DNA of 64,000 nt, taken from Nyssa sinensis. Taxonomy: Eukaryota; Streptophyta; Magnoliopsida; Cornales; Nyssaceae. Where the stretch lies: NCBI GenBank assembly GCA_008638375.1, contig CM018043.1, positions 37,461,396 to 37,525,395 on the forward strand, read 5' to 3'. Both the position numbers and the translations under genes were made by a program. The notes below the pieces were generated by a model. It was given only the letters and a program-made list of their open reading frames with translations, was not told the DNA's origin and did not search any database. Below, piece by piece: positions 33,256 to 45,103 of this stretch. Position 1 is the stretch's first letter. The number at the start of each line of letters is the position of its first letter.

Positions 33256-34695
33256 CTATCTGCCTCCCCCTCTCTGTGTCTGCTGACCTCCTCCCCTAGG
33301 TGCTGGAGCTCTGACGCTCTGCGCGGAGGGTGTAGGCTGATGATAGGGCGCTGGGAGTCCCTGAACTGACTGTGGCTGTGGCAGAGGCACCTGTGTATGC
33401 TGATAATAGTGTGACCTCGGCGCACTCTGCGAAGTCTGCCCCTGAGGGCAGTTGGCCCTAACATGGCCAGGCTGCTGACAAGTGAAACAAATCGGTGGGG
33501 CCCTCTGACTCGGTGCCGGTAGAGGTAGTGGAAATGACCCCTGACTGGATCCGACACCCTGTGCACTGCTGGGTCTCCTCAAGGGACAGTCGGCCCTCCT
33601 ATGGCCAGGCTGCCCGCAGGTGTAACATGTGCTAGATCGCTGTGACCCTCCTCCCCTAGGAGTAGATGGCAAGGCAGGACGGGGAGCTACCGAATGAAGG
33701 GGTCCGGCTGGTGGCTGTGAGGAAGAAGTACTAGCTCGGTACCTCTTCGGCTGTCTATATGTCGGGGCAGGTGTAGAGGTCTGTACTGTGGGTGCCCTGC
33801 CCTGTGCTCTGGTCTCTCTAATCCCTCTAAGATCAGCTAGCTCCCTCTCCACCTTGGAGGCCCTGATCACTGCCTCCTCGTAGGTCTCTATAATATGGCT
33901 AGCCAGTCTGTCCCTAATAGAGGTCTTCAACCCCTTGAGGAAATTATACACCCTCAAATCCTCCTGTCCAATAATGTGCGGGGCAAATCTCCCCAAAGCA
34001 GTAAACCGTGACTCATACTGAGCCACTGTCATGTCCCTCTGAAGGAGTGCCTCGAACTCCTCTCTAAACCCAACTCTGGCAGATATCGGGAAGTAGTGGT
34101 CATTGAACATGGCCACAAATGCATCCCATCCCTCTCCGTACCGATGTAGTCTGTCAGCAGCTACCTCCCACCACTGACTAGCCAGGTCTGTAAACTGAAA
34201 TGTAGCGCACCTGATCCTCAGATGGGGCTCAGTGATCCCCTGTGAATCCAAAATCCGGGTAATCTGTCTCAACCACTCCTCTGCAATAAGTGGGTCTGGC
34301 TGTTCGGCAAAGGTAGGTGGTCTCATCCTCTGGAACACCTTCATCACGAAGGTATCCCTGGTCTCTCCGCCAGTGGTCCGCGCCTCCATCACGGTGCGGA
34401 GACACTCCTGCAAAAGAGCCGCCATATCTCTGGCGCCAATCATCTGCTCTACCTCCTGTGCTGGAGCGGGAGCAGGAATAGGGGCAGGGGCGGGAGCAAC
34501 ATCCTCCTCAGCTGCACTGTGCTCTGGTGTGTCAGCCGGGGCAACAACCTCCTCAACTATATCGGGAATAGGGGCAGCAGCTCTAGGTCTGCCACGACGA
34601 GGCTGGGCGGCGCCTCTAGGCTGGGTAGCACCTCTGGGCCTACCCCTACCCCGTCTGGGCGGTCCAGCTCCCGTAGGAGCTCGTCTGGGGGGCAT
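33256..34695 (-). pseudogene. Gag (capsid and nucleocapsid)
   Basis: 479 codons from an ATG at 34695, 354 nt downstream of the PBS. The N-terminus is basic and Pro/Arg-rich (MPPRRAPTGAGPPRRGRGRP). The central retrotransposon-gag domain contains EEWLRQI, ASQWWEV and LLQRDMTVAQYESRF. The C-terminus has two CCHC zinc knuckles, CYTCGQPGHRRADC and CFTCQQPGHVRANC. The protein would form virus-like particles and bind the genomic RNA. The TAG at 33256 cuts it from protease, although gag itself is complete. Two knuckles are present where many plant chromovirus gags have one. Confidence 0.92.
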
Positions 34696-35048
34696 ATCTA
34701 CAATTCCAAGAGAAAAAATTCAATATCACTTTTTCACATTCAATATATGGGCATTCAAGTGTGATCCTAATCATGTTCCTATCAATGGCCTATGCTTCTA
34801 CAGGTAGTACACATAGCATGTCATGATACTTATACTTAACAAGTTTTTCACACATCATGTATGTCATGCCTCCAACATAGCATAAATCAGCACGTAGTCA
34901 CAATAAGTCATGCATCAGGACATATAAAACCACATAGCACACAAGATCCTATCACATGCTGCTAAAGGTTCATACTAAGTCTCATTCTTTTCTCTAGGGT
35001 CTCATGGTGTTAAACAACACCCCACGGTCTCTAGGTATTCGAACCTAA

Positions 35049-35060
35049 GCTCTGATACCA
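35049..35060 (-). promoter_or_regulatory. Primer-binding site (initiator tRNA-Met)
   Basis: The minus strand reads TGGTATCAGAGC, three bases after the 5' LTR end (GGGGCGTGACA). Confidence 0.95.
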
Positions 35061-35063
35061 CGT

Positions 35064-37882
35064 TGTCACGCCCCAAATTCCAGCGAACCCGAGGCGTGAG
35101 TAACGAGACAAAAAGAAACAAAATAATAAAGAAATGAAAGATAATAATGACATTCTCATACATTCCGTACACTGTTCTGATACATGTATAAAGTCCGGTC
35201 CATTGGTTCACAACCTACAAAATAAAATACAGTCTCGGGCTTATGCCCTTACACAATATCAAAAGAGCCCCTTGGGCCCAACATGATCCTCAATCAGACC
35301 GTCTCTATGTCTCGTACAGCTGGGACATCATCTGAAATGTTTGCCCCACTAAAGGGGTCAGCTCAACATGCTGGTACAATATAATGCTAATGCAAGAAAC
35401 AAAACTAAGGTCGTGGCATGTGCAAGTGTACAGTTATTCCTACATGGCATTCGATATCATGATAGCAATATATAAACAGTACATAGTATATGAATAGTAT
35501 ACGTGACACACCCATGCAACTCTATGCCACCCATGTCTCATGATACGGTCATTCTCCGCTGGCATGAGTACCGCCACTTATGTCTCGCTTCACGGTCCGG
35601 AATCCGTCAGGCTTGCAAGTACCTAATGGCCAATTTTGGGTTTTTCACCACAGGATCTGCACCCTCATAATGCAAAGCACCAAGTGCTTACCCACGCCAT
35701 GTCCAAGGAATCACACCATGCCAATATGCTCTAATCTCATCATGTCATAATGCAATCTCAATGATGCATCTCATTCATACATAAAACATGCTTTCAAGTG
35801 TACAATTCATAACATCAACAGTTCTTCAAAGCAGATAATTCACACACCACGTTAACACATGCGATATACCCATAATCATCATCCAACTAAACAAGATAGC
35901 ACAAAGCACATAAGCATGTGAACACTCAGACAAACATGTGAACAATTAATACAGCAAAGCAAGTATTCCTAATCTCAATTCTATTTCTTACTTAGCACAA
36001 TATATCGTACCTGGTAATCGATCTCAAACCGGAAGGTATACTCGTAGTCAAGTGAAACCACCGTAAGAACACTGAAGGTCAGGTCACCTTCTCTTTGCCT
36101 TTCCGTGTCCCTAAAATTCATAACATGAAACTCAGTTTAATCGTCACTTGAATTCATTCTATTCGTCAAATTTTATGTCTTCAATTCATAAGTTTCTATT
36201 TTTCTAATTTAGACTCCACTATTGAGTCCGGAACGCTGAAGAAACTAAGTTTAGACCTTCGTAGAATTCAATTCGGACACCTGGGTTAAAAAGGGCAAAA
36301 CAGTCATTTTGCACTTTACACGGGTCCTTACATTTCGTGACCTCTTTTCACAAATTGGACTCTACGGTTGAGTCCGGAATGCTCGAGATAATAAGGTTTC
36401 ACTATTTGTTTACCTAATTTGGAGTTCATTTGATTGTATTTCAATTCAGGGGTATTTTGGTAATTTTATACGTCGTTACGTGTCTTTTATTTTTTGGGAC
36501 CCCGTCTCGTAAAACGGACCTCACCATTGGTCTCAGAATGGCCGAGATAGTCAAAATACACTAATGACTTGTCCCATTTGGACTCCGGAATATATTTGAA
36601 TATTTAATTAATTAAATTAATTAAATTAATTAATTAATTAATTAATTTAATTAATATTTTATTAATAATTTAATCAGGTGGGTAAAAGTGAAATTTCCAA
36701 CAGTTGGGGGGTCAATTTGTAATTTCTGAAAGTTCAGGGTTAAGGTTCAAATTCTAAAAGGTTCAAATTCTAAAAGGTTCAAATTGAAACTAGTTTAATT
36801 TGTTATTCTTAACCAGGTTAACCAAACAGGGGCAAATCCTAGAACAGGGATAGGATATCCCGGTTTTAATTTAATTCCCATTTCTTAATTTCTTATCCTT
36901 GCAACCAAACGGGCCAAACTAGGTTTTTAATTTAAAACAATGGGCTGACACGTGGCAGGGGCGGGTAAGCCCAAGCCCGACCCGACCCGAACCGACCCGA
37001 CCCGGACCCGTACAGTCCTCATCTCCCCCCCCGTTTTTCCGGTAGGGTTCCGGCGGTCTCCGGTCACCTTCTCCGGCGACGTCGCCGGAACTGTAAAAAT
37101 CAAGTTTTTAAACTTGATTTTTTTTTGGCGTTTTCAAACCCTCTTTCGATTCCAAACCATCCCAAAGTGATTTTTGGACATTTTAACACTGTTTTGAAGC
37201 TCCCAATTGCAATGAAAAGCCTAGACTCCTCCCCATGGCCGTTACCTGCACATCCATTTTTCTCCCTCATTTCTCAACCATTTTGGTTGATTCTTGTCCC
37301 TAAATTCTCCATAATTTATGCTCTATAAGTTCCAACAATTAAATCTAAGCAATAGGCTACAAAACGAGTTGGATATTTGAGAGATTTTCTAGAGAGAGAA
37401 AGCTTACGGTTATGGGTTTCCAACCCTGTGATGGTGCTTCTCTCCTCTTGCTTTGCCTCTGTTCTCCCCTTTGGCCTCCTTAGCTTCCTTCTTTCTGCTT
37501 CTCTTTCAAAAACCAGAGCACACACCTCACTCTCTCTCTTTCCTTTCACTTTCTCTCTCTACACTTCTCTCTCTCTCTCTCTCTAAAATTCCACGACAGG
37601 TCTGCTCTTCTCCACTCTCTTCACTCACTTATACACACATATACATACAGACCACACTCACACACTTCCAACCACCCTCTTACACACACCATGCCTCCCA
37701 TGCCCCTTGGAGTGTTTTACACTCCATCACCCACTCACTCACTGCACACTCCCACCCACATGACACACACAATCAGCTTTTATATATATATATATATACA
37801 CATTTAAATACACACTCATATGTACACACATATACACACCAAACAATTTAATTTATATATACATACACACACATCATAACAG

Positions 37883-37916
<34 letters not shown>

Positions 37917-37982
37917 AAAAAAATTAATGATAACAACTTGAGAATTTTATTTTAAAAAAAAAAAAAATTTCAGGTTGTTACA
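35064..37982 (-). mobile_element. 5' LTR of the full Tekay-like element
   Basis: 2919 bp, plus-strand ends TGTCACGCCCC and GGTTGTTACA. Compared with the 3' LTR it has a longer AATT tract (~36603-36655), extra GACCC repeats (36976-37009, expanding a G4 motif on the sense strand) and longer A and TA tracts. The promoter driving the element should lie here. I could not place its TATA box with confidence among the AT repeats. Confidence 0.95.
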
Positions 37983-38500
37983 CCAACTAAGTCTATCCTT
38001 AAGATCCTAGTGGAACTTTGGACTGGGCGAAAGCTAAGTCTGAATCACTATTGAATCTGGAGGTGTCCAGCCTATATGCTGAAAGGAAAGGCTAGCAAAT
38101 TGGAACTAAGATCAAAATTGAGTTATTTTGTGGGCCATCCTAAGAGAACAAAATGTTGGCTATTCTATAATCCTAGAGCGCAAAAAGTATTCGTTAGCAC
38201 AAATGTTGTCTTTCTGAAGGATGATTATAGTATAAGCCAAAAGCCCAAGAGCAAGATCGCCTTGGAGGAGATATCAAATGTCTCTTCGGTTCCTCAGACA
38301 AATATTTCTGATATTAGAAAAAATATTCCTCAGATCACTACTCCAACACCTTCTATTACATAAGAGCTATGTCGTAGTGGGAGAATTATTAGGCCTCCTA
38401 GCAGGTACATGTTGTTAGGAGAGTTAGTCTCTGATGAATATGTTTTAAATCCCAGTAGCTATGATAAAACTATCTCTGATAAAGATTCAGGACAATGATA
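37983..38500 (+). pseudogene. Copia integrase C-terminal part and linker
   Basis: After the CCAAC duplication the Copia frame resumes: VELWTGRK-like sequence, LKGKASKLELRSKLSYFVGH, TKCWLFYNPRAQKVFVSTNV and FLKDDY, then a hydrophilic linker (KSKIALEEISNVSS) and SGRIIRPPSRYM, which normally precedes the reverse transcriptase. Stops interrupt it after SIT and elsewhere. It ends near DKDSGQ. Confidence 0.85.
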
Positions 38501-39697
38501 AAATATTATAAAAGATAGTTTCGTAGCCAAGGACCAAGTACATATGGTATGCAAGTTATATAGGTCAATTTATAGGCTTAAGCAAGCTTTTCAAAGATGG
38601 AACATCTATTTTGATTAGAAAATCAACTCTTTTGGTTTTGATCAAAATTCAAATGAACCTTGTGTGTATAAGATATGTTAAGGAAGTGTGGTAGTAATCT
38701 TGGTTATGTATATAGATGACATCCTACTCATTGGGAATGATGTAAGAGTTCTCTATAAGATTAAGATTTGATTAGCGAATCAGATTGATATGAAGGACCT
38801 GGGAGAAGCTAGCTATATCCTTGCATGCGAGATCAGAAAATAGGATATTAGGCTCATCTCAAGCTACATATATAGATAAGATTTTTGATAAGTTTGCAAT
38901 GCAAAACTCCAAGAAAGGCATGTTTCCTTTTTGACATGGAGTACTTCTATCCAAGAATCAGTGTCCTTAGACACATAAGGAAGAGGAACACATGAAGGCA
39001 ATTCCTATGCTTCAGCTGTATAAAGCCTTATGTATGCTATGTTTTACGCTAGAACAAATATATGTATTGCAGTCAGCATATATCAATCTAATCCTAGACC
39101 AAACTATTAGATAGTTGTTAATCATATACTCAAGCACTTCAGAAGCGCTAGAGATTATATATTGATTGATTGAGATGGTGATTTCAATCCAGGCGGATAC
39201 TCGAATTCTGACATTATGTTAGATTATGACTTTAGAAAGTCAACTTTAGAATATATGTTTGCTTTTGGTAGTGGAGCTATTAGATAGCAGTGTTAAGCAA
39301 TAATGTATTATTGACGTAACAATTGAAGCAAAGTATGCAACTTCTTTAGAAGCAGCTAACGAAGTAATATGACTCAACAAGTTCCTTTTGGAATTAGGAA
39401 TAGTACCAAAAGCACAGTTACCTATAGTCATAAGTTATGATAATAGTAGGGATGTAACTTAATCTAAGGAGCCAAAGAACCACAAGATTAGGAGACATAT
39501 AGAACATAAGTATCATCTTAAAAGAGTAGGAGACACATACAATACAAGTATCATCTTATAAAAGAGTTTGTTTTGTGCAGAGAGATTATAGTCACCAAGA
39601 TTGCATCTGTGGATAACTTTGTTAATCATTCTCAAGTTAATATGATAGGATGAGTATCAGGTACAATGGGATATGGATGTGAACGCAAGTAAGAGTT
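38500..39697 (+). pseudogene. Copia reverse transcriptase/RNase H, internally deleted
   Basis: Sequence jumps from the linker straight to the second half of the RT: HMVCKLYRSIYRLKQAF, EPCVYKICxGS, the catalytic YIDDILLIGND and IDMKDLGEASYILACEI. The first part of RT, on the order of 150-200 codons, is missing. RNase H remains appear at 39230-39600 (AKYATSLEAANEVIWLNKFL, SKEPKNHKIRRHIEHKYH). Stops are frequent. A degenerate purine tract (CAAGTAAGAGTT) precedes the 3' LTR at 39698. Confidence 0.82.
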
Positions 39698-40441
39698 TGT
39701 TAGGATGTATGCTCTCACATCCAAGGCATTTTGCTATTATTTAATAAATTTGATTTATTATTATTGAGTTTCATATTATCGTACATATGGATGTTATTAT
39801 TTTATACCATGAGATGGTTAGTAGTTGAATTGTTATTAGAAATAGTTCATGTATATAAATGAGATTTATGTACAGGAGATATGAACTTATGATCAAGCAG
39901 TTCTAAAATTGTTCGCAGTCATTGATATCTGGTCTGTAAGATTGTAATACATTTGACATCTATGTGATAGGGTGGTTTATCTCAACCACTAGAGTAGTGG
40001 ACTCGGGGCTATTGTATTGGTGTATGTAGAAGACACTGAACTGGATCACTATAAGAAATGTTATATAAAATTGTCATTTTTAATGTGATTTTTATATTCA
40101 CTATTCACAATAAGCTCTTAATTTTGAGAGAATAATAGACTCAAGTTCTTAATGGTGGTGACTCTAAGTTATCAATGAGTGAGGTCTCTTAGATCAACAC
40201 TTCGGTATCTTAAAAAATCATTGTTTATACTATAAGAATACACATATTTTCAAGATGGAATCTACATTCTCTAAATTAAAGAGAAGGATATCACCAATGT
40301 ATTAATTCAATTGATTAATCACTAAAATCCGGATCCGATCTTTTCAATAAATTGTTTATTGAAATGTTAACCATTTTATAGTGATTAATAATTAGTAAAT
40401 TAAGTTGTAAAAACAATTAGGAATTGGTTTGACGGTATATA
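39698..40441 (+). mobile_element. Copia 3' LTR, truncated
   Basis: Begins TGTTAGGATGTATGCTCTC and aligns with the split 5' LTR up to GAATTGGTTTGACGGTATATA, where the CACTA element starts. This uninterrupted copy reveals the insertions in the 5' LTR. About 0.5 kb of the LTR 3' end is missing. Confidence 0.85.
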
Positions 40442-40621
40442 CACTACAAAAAAATGTATTTTTCACGACGCACATTGTTAGCAACACACACAATGCGTCG
40501 CTAATAGTGCCTTTTTGCAACACACAATGGGGCATCGATAATAATAAAAAAAAAATAATAAAAAAAATTAGTTTCTCGCATGAAAAATAGGGGCGAAATT
40601 ATTAGTGACGCCAAAGTTTCC

Positions 40622-40649
40622 ATTAGCGACGCACATGTGCGTCGCTAAT
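40622..40649. repeat. 28-bp perfect palindrome in CACTA subterminal region
   Basis: ATTAGCGACGCACA followed directly by its exact reverse complement, with no loop. It is flanked by weaker copies of the same motif at about 40454-40503, 40658-40690 and 40728-40782. Confidence 0.95.
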
Positions 40650-40749
40650 AGTTGAAGCGTTTAGCGACACACAATTGTGCATCGCAAATACTTGGATAAA
40701 TTAAAACGCCGCTGTATTAAGTACAATTAGCGACGCTCATGGTGTTATT

Positions 40750-43155
40750 CGTGACGCATGGTGGGCGTCGCTAATTTTCATGGCTTTATTCTTTCAGCTT
40801 CCTATTAGGATTGAAAGTTTGAAACCCCCAACCTAAATCGATTGTAGAAATTGGAGCCCTAGGGTGCGCTACGACCTACGAACTCCGATCATCATCACTC
40901 ACAAGGACGTGCAATCTCAGGTACGATGGATCTTCTTCTTCTTTTCTCCTTTTCTTCCTGTTTTTTCTTCTTCTTCCCGACCATCTATGTTCTATTTCTT
41001 TCCCTTTTTTTCGCTTTTTGCTTTTTTGGTCTCCTAGTTTTTTGCTCGGCCATTTATGTTTTTTGTAATAGAATACTTGTATGTATCTTTGTGTGTAATG
41101 GAGTTCATCTTATCTGGAAAAATTTGTATATTCTAACTGGGTTTCTACATCTAAAATGGTGGCGGTGGCTTATATTTGACTGCACTAGCACCAAAACGGG
41201 CATGATGTACTGGGATTTTGTCTCTGTATTTAATCAAACTGATGGTGGTTTTATTTATTATTTAAATAAAAATGGGAACTTGATTCTTGTCTTTGGATTT
41301 TTTCTGGATCATATATTTCAGAGCTTTGTGAAGAATGATTCTACCTGACACAGTATTAGATTTTATTTTTAGCTTCGAAACTACTCCTTCTGGCTGAAAT
41401 GTGGGTTATGTGTTTTGTTTTCTTCTTTGCTGCAGTTCATGTTGAATATGAATTTGATGAACTACTTTAGAAGGGATTTTAAGTGGGAAGAAAATAAAAA
41501 TGATTAGTTTTGATGAGCTTTTTTTTCTTCTCGGGTTTGTTGGGTGGGCTCTCATTTGTCTTGTTGTTGGTTTTGTAGGTGTATAGCCAATAACCAACAA
41601 TCTAAAACTTAGGAATCTGTTAATTTACTTTTGCTTTTATTTATGCTTTTTCAATTAATTTATTTGGACTAGTATTGATTCTTACTTCTCTTATGAAAAA
41701 CTTTCATAATATCTCTCTCTAGTTTTGTTATTTGATGCTGGCTATTATTGTGTATGAAAATTCAGATTTGTGGTTGAGTGTTGACAGGGTTCACATGGTC
41801 AAAAAATCTGGTATGGTTGAGTACTGGGTATTGTGTAATAGGCTCTTGCTATTGTATTTGTAGGCCAGGTTGTGTTCAAAAATTATAAGTGTGGTTAAGC
41901 TATAAAATTGTTGAGAATAAAATTAAAATATTTTAAATTTAAGTTTCTTCTGCACGAATTGTTTATAGCTAAAACTTAAAAAATAGAACTGTGTGACACG
42001 TATCGTATGATTTTTCACCCTTGTGAACATCCTTCTTACAATTATCATATTTTTGCATTTTCATTTCCAAGATGCCCAAAAACAGTTTCGATCATGTGAG
42101 CAAGCTTAGTTTTGATTCTTTAGATGTCTTCACTAGAAAACATCCATTAATGGAGTCCAATATTCCTATGGTTTCCTTGCATCTTATCTCACTAATCTCA
42201 ATTCACACGAACTATATATATACATTATCTTTATTATCTTTTATTTTAAATTTATACATTATCAATTATCATTTAAACCTGCAAATACAAAAGGATATAT
42301 AAACTTCTATTTATAAAAGACCACAAATCCAAAATAGATAATATAGTTTACTACTATTTTTTCTACCAACCACGTTATTTTTTTCTCTCATTTATTTGGA
42401 ACCATGGTCTCAAAATTTGTCAGGTTTATAAAAAATTGGATTCAAATTAATAGAAAAAATTTGATTGCAAAGTGATCATATTCAAATAAATTTGAAAAGA
42501 AAAAATAATTTGAACAATATATTTTTGTCAAATAATAAAAGTAAAGTGTAAAACAAAAAAATCCCTACTTTTATATATAGCATGAACCGAATCTATGAAA
42601 TTAACCTATAATATCATACCATTTGAACAAGATATAAACATTTTAGAAGATACAAAAGAACCATCTTGTCAGATAACAATATGTGATTAGTAGACTTCCT
42701 GAACTAAGTCATGAACTCGATTCATGCAAGTGCTTCTCGTCATTATTACTCTTGTTGCAGATATGGCAGAGAGAACCTGCCATGTCACGTTGTTAACGAG
42801 TGTTCTTTTTCTTTTTATGGTTGGACTTGGGGAGGGCAAGTTTTGCCTAACTGTTTAACCTTTTAAGTTGAACATTCTAGACACACATACACAAACCCCA
42901 TCACAAAAGTTCTTTATTTATGCCCCTTCAATTTTATTTTAAACCATTCATATTTGTTAAGTTATTTGGAGTTGAGACTGGTAAATCTTTTATTAGTCTG
43001 AACTTTTTAGAGAAGGGTAGTATTTAGAACTAAGTGATCATGTAACTCAATGTATAATTGCATTCATGTAAGCCTAGCCCCGTTCGAGATTCATTTTCAT
43101 CACATGTGAATCTTGTCATGAAATTTATTTGCGATTGGGCTCGTGTGTATGAAAA
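40750..43155 (+). other. CACTA leader/intron-like, AT-rich, no gene recognised
   Basis: The longest frame (40926-41348) is Phe/Leu/Cys-rich and arises from T-rich sequence after a likely splice donor. No transposase catalytic domain (TNP2/TNPD type) was found, so the element is probably non-autonomous or has lost it. Confidence 0.5.
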
Positions 43156-43383
43156 TTGATTCTTGAATTGTCCAAAGAGGACAGTTCGGGAATGCATAAA
43201 TCTGCATTGCAATCAATGGCTTCGAACCTAACCAATACCACACAGTTAGATCCTCATGAGGCAACTTTCATTAATGATGATGATGACGAGGAAAGTGATT
43301 TTGATGATGATACATTGTTAGAGTATTGTACTAAGAATGAAGAAATTTTAAGAACAGATGATGATACAAACTCAGATGAATAA
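43156..43383 (+). pseudogene. Possible acidic C-terminal exon of a CACTA protein
   Basis: A 75-codon frame with an unusual acidic stretch (FINDDDDEESDFDDDTLLEY) ending at TNSDE. It lies upstream of the Transposase_24-like exons and could be the end of the first CACTA protein, but no domain is recognisable. Repeated GATGTAATGGATT units follow at 43439-43495. Confidence 0.35.
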
Positions 43384-43759
43384 TTATAATAGGTGTTACA
43401 TGTGTTAGGATCAAGTGTAATGGATTTTCAATTTTATGATGTAATGGATTGTCAATTTTATGATGTAATGGATTTTAATTTTTATGATGTAATGGAATTT
43501 ACTTTTAAACTTTCTTTTTAAATATGGTTGGACTAGGCTCACGTAGACGCATAGCCCCAACGGACCTATTGACCCCTTCTCCTTCCTTTGCAAGGTCGAC
43601 CGATCTTGCCATTAACGGTATGCATAATTCCACTTTGTATTAATGATTATATAACTATGGTACTAATTGTTTTTATTTTATTTTTTCTAAAGCTTCGGCC
43701 ACCACCTCTAGACGAGGGCGCAGTAGGTTGAAGAATCGAAGTTTGCAGGCTCAGATGGA

Positions 43760-45017
43760 GGCAGCAGGGGACTCGCGACTTTAGATTGAGCTACCTGAGG
43801 GCTTGCTGAAGCCCGTTGGTGGGTGGGCACAGCAGTTCACCACAGAGGTCGGCATCATTTGCCGACTATAGGCCCCACTCCATATTAGTGACTGGAGTCT
43901 CGTCACTGAGGATGAGCGATGGGATATTCATGCTCATATCCTGGTATGTATTTTATTATTATGTTGAACTAAATTTTAACATATCTAATGCCATAATGTT
44001 TTGACAATGACATGTTTTACAGGAGAAGTTTGACATCGATCTCCACCTGCCTCACGTCGCGAAGGCAGTGGACTGTTACCTGGAAGTTCGTTTCAGGGAC
44101 TATCAACACCAGCTCCACATGCACTACGAGGCAAAGGTGGCAGCTGGTAGAGAGCCCCATGATAGACCCTACAAGGGGGTCACGGTGGATAATTGGTTGC
44201 TACTGTGCGACCGGTTCGCTAGTGATGCATTCCAAGTAAAAATTATCAAAATTACTTTTGTTGTCTGATAAATCATTATCATTTATACTAACTTTCTTTG
44301 TTTTGGCCAAGTGTAGGAACTTAGCAGGAAAAATAGCGAGAGCAGAAGCAAGCAAAAGGTGACCCATTGCGGTGGATCACGTTTTTTTGTACGGTATAAG
44401 CATGATATGATAAGTTAATAAATGTATCAAGTTTTTATTGTATAATATATTCATGAAATCAATCTTCACAAGCTACTATTTATTTGCTCCAACGAGACCA
44501 GGAGACCGGTGCACCACCCAACCCCATTGATTTGTGGAACAGGATGCACTACAACCCCGAGAAGGGTTGGACTGGGCCTGAAGCACAGCGGCTTTATATA
44601 AGTTTTTTATGTAACTTGTCACAGTATTACTAATTTAATATTAATCTAAAGTTATAAAAATAGTAACATATATTTATGTTTTTATAGGAGGAGATGGTCC
44701 AGCTGCGTGCTCAGCCGACAGCTGAGGGTCAGGATCCGCAGACCAATGACCAGATACGGGAGACTATTTTGGGAAAGAGGCGCGGCTATATACGTGGCTT
44801 AGGGAATGGGATGGTACTGACGGAATCGTCTTCTACCGTTAAGAGCGATGCCAAGTTTCACGAGGCCACCCAGAGAGCTGAGGCAGTTTTCGCAAGAGAA
44901 TATAGAGTTACGACAGAAGATGACGTCGCTCGAGGAGCGCTAGGCCCAGCTAGAGGCTCTTGTGCAGACGATGCTCAGCCAGTAGGAAAGCTCTGTTCAG
45001 CCTTGGTAAGTTTTTAA
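43760..45017 (+). pseudogene. CACTA Transposase_24-family protein, multi-exon and decayed
   Basis: Exon-like blocks match the plant Ptta/En-Spm Transposase_24 family. 43783-43945: IELPEGLLKPVGGWAQQF and TEDERWDIHAHIL. 44023-44234: EKFDIDLHLPHVAKAVDCYL, FRDYQHQLHMHYEAK, WLLLCDRFASDAFQ. 44318-44390: NSESRSKQKVTHCGGS. 44470-44603: LWNRMHYNPEKGWTGPEAQR. 44689-45017: EEMVQLRAQPTAEGQ, then a heptad-rich coiled-coil tail in a shifted frame (IELRQKMTSLEER). GT/AG-type borders are visible at several joints (CTG|GTATG, ACAG|GAGAAG, CAA|GTAAAA, GTAG|GAACTT, ATAG|GAGGAG). Stops and frameshifts (a TAG near 43874 and frame changes in the last exon) mark it as inactive. The protein would bind subterminal repeats in the nucleus. 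Confidence 0.8.
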
Positions 45018-45103
45018 AATTATATACTTTGGTGAATTTATTATTTATAGAAAATTTTATGTAAAAATAAAAAAATATAGTTGCACGAACTTATTTAATT
45101 TCA

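Larger units (their letters stand above)
26868..37982 (-). mobile_element. Full-length, young Tekay-like Ty3/Gypsy chromovirus
   Basis: An 11.1-kb element with two near-identical LTRs (26868-29749 and 35064-37982), flanked by CCAAC (26863-26867 and 37983-37987). Minus-strand order: 5' LTR, PBS (35049-35060), gag, protease, RT, RNase H, integrase with a C-terminal chromodomain-like segment, polypurine tract (29750-29762), 3' LTR. The two LTRs differ by about twenty substitutions plus AT/GACCC-repeat length changes by hand comparison, under 1%, so insertion was recent. Three in-frame stops and one frameshift break the gag-pol frame. It sits inside the integrase gene of the older Copia element. 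Confidence 0.95.
10181..40441 (+). mobile_element. Old Ty1/Copia element expanded by nested insertions
   Basis: The 5' LTR starts at 10181 (TGTTTGGATG) and the matching 3' LTR at 39698 (TGTTAGGATG). Between them, on the plus strand and in Copia order, lie the PBS (19106), gag, protease, GAG-pre-integrase and integrase, reverse transcriptase and RNase H, all decayed. Removing the younger insertions (10490-15580, 16463-19009, 21777-25479, 26868-37982) rejoins gag to gag, integrase to integrase and LTR to LTR across short target duplications. The 3' LTR is cut at 40441 by a CACTA element. LTR divergence by eye is well above that of the nested Tekay-like element, as expected for the older host element. 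Confidence 0.9.

Noticed and set aside
33256..33258. Programmed stop readthrough between gag and pol
   Set aside because: Two further in-frame stops and a frameshift follow downstream, and all stops fit C-to-T decay. Simple inactivation is more likely.
34232..34807. 191-codon plus-strand ORF
   Set aside because: A shadow of the gag gene on the opposite strand. The minus frame has clear zinc knuckles and gag motifs.
40926..41348. 140-codon hydrophobic ORF as a membrane protein gene
   Set aside because: T-rich sequence just after a likely splice donor in the CACTA leader gives Phe/Leu/Cys by composition. No conserved motif.
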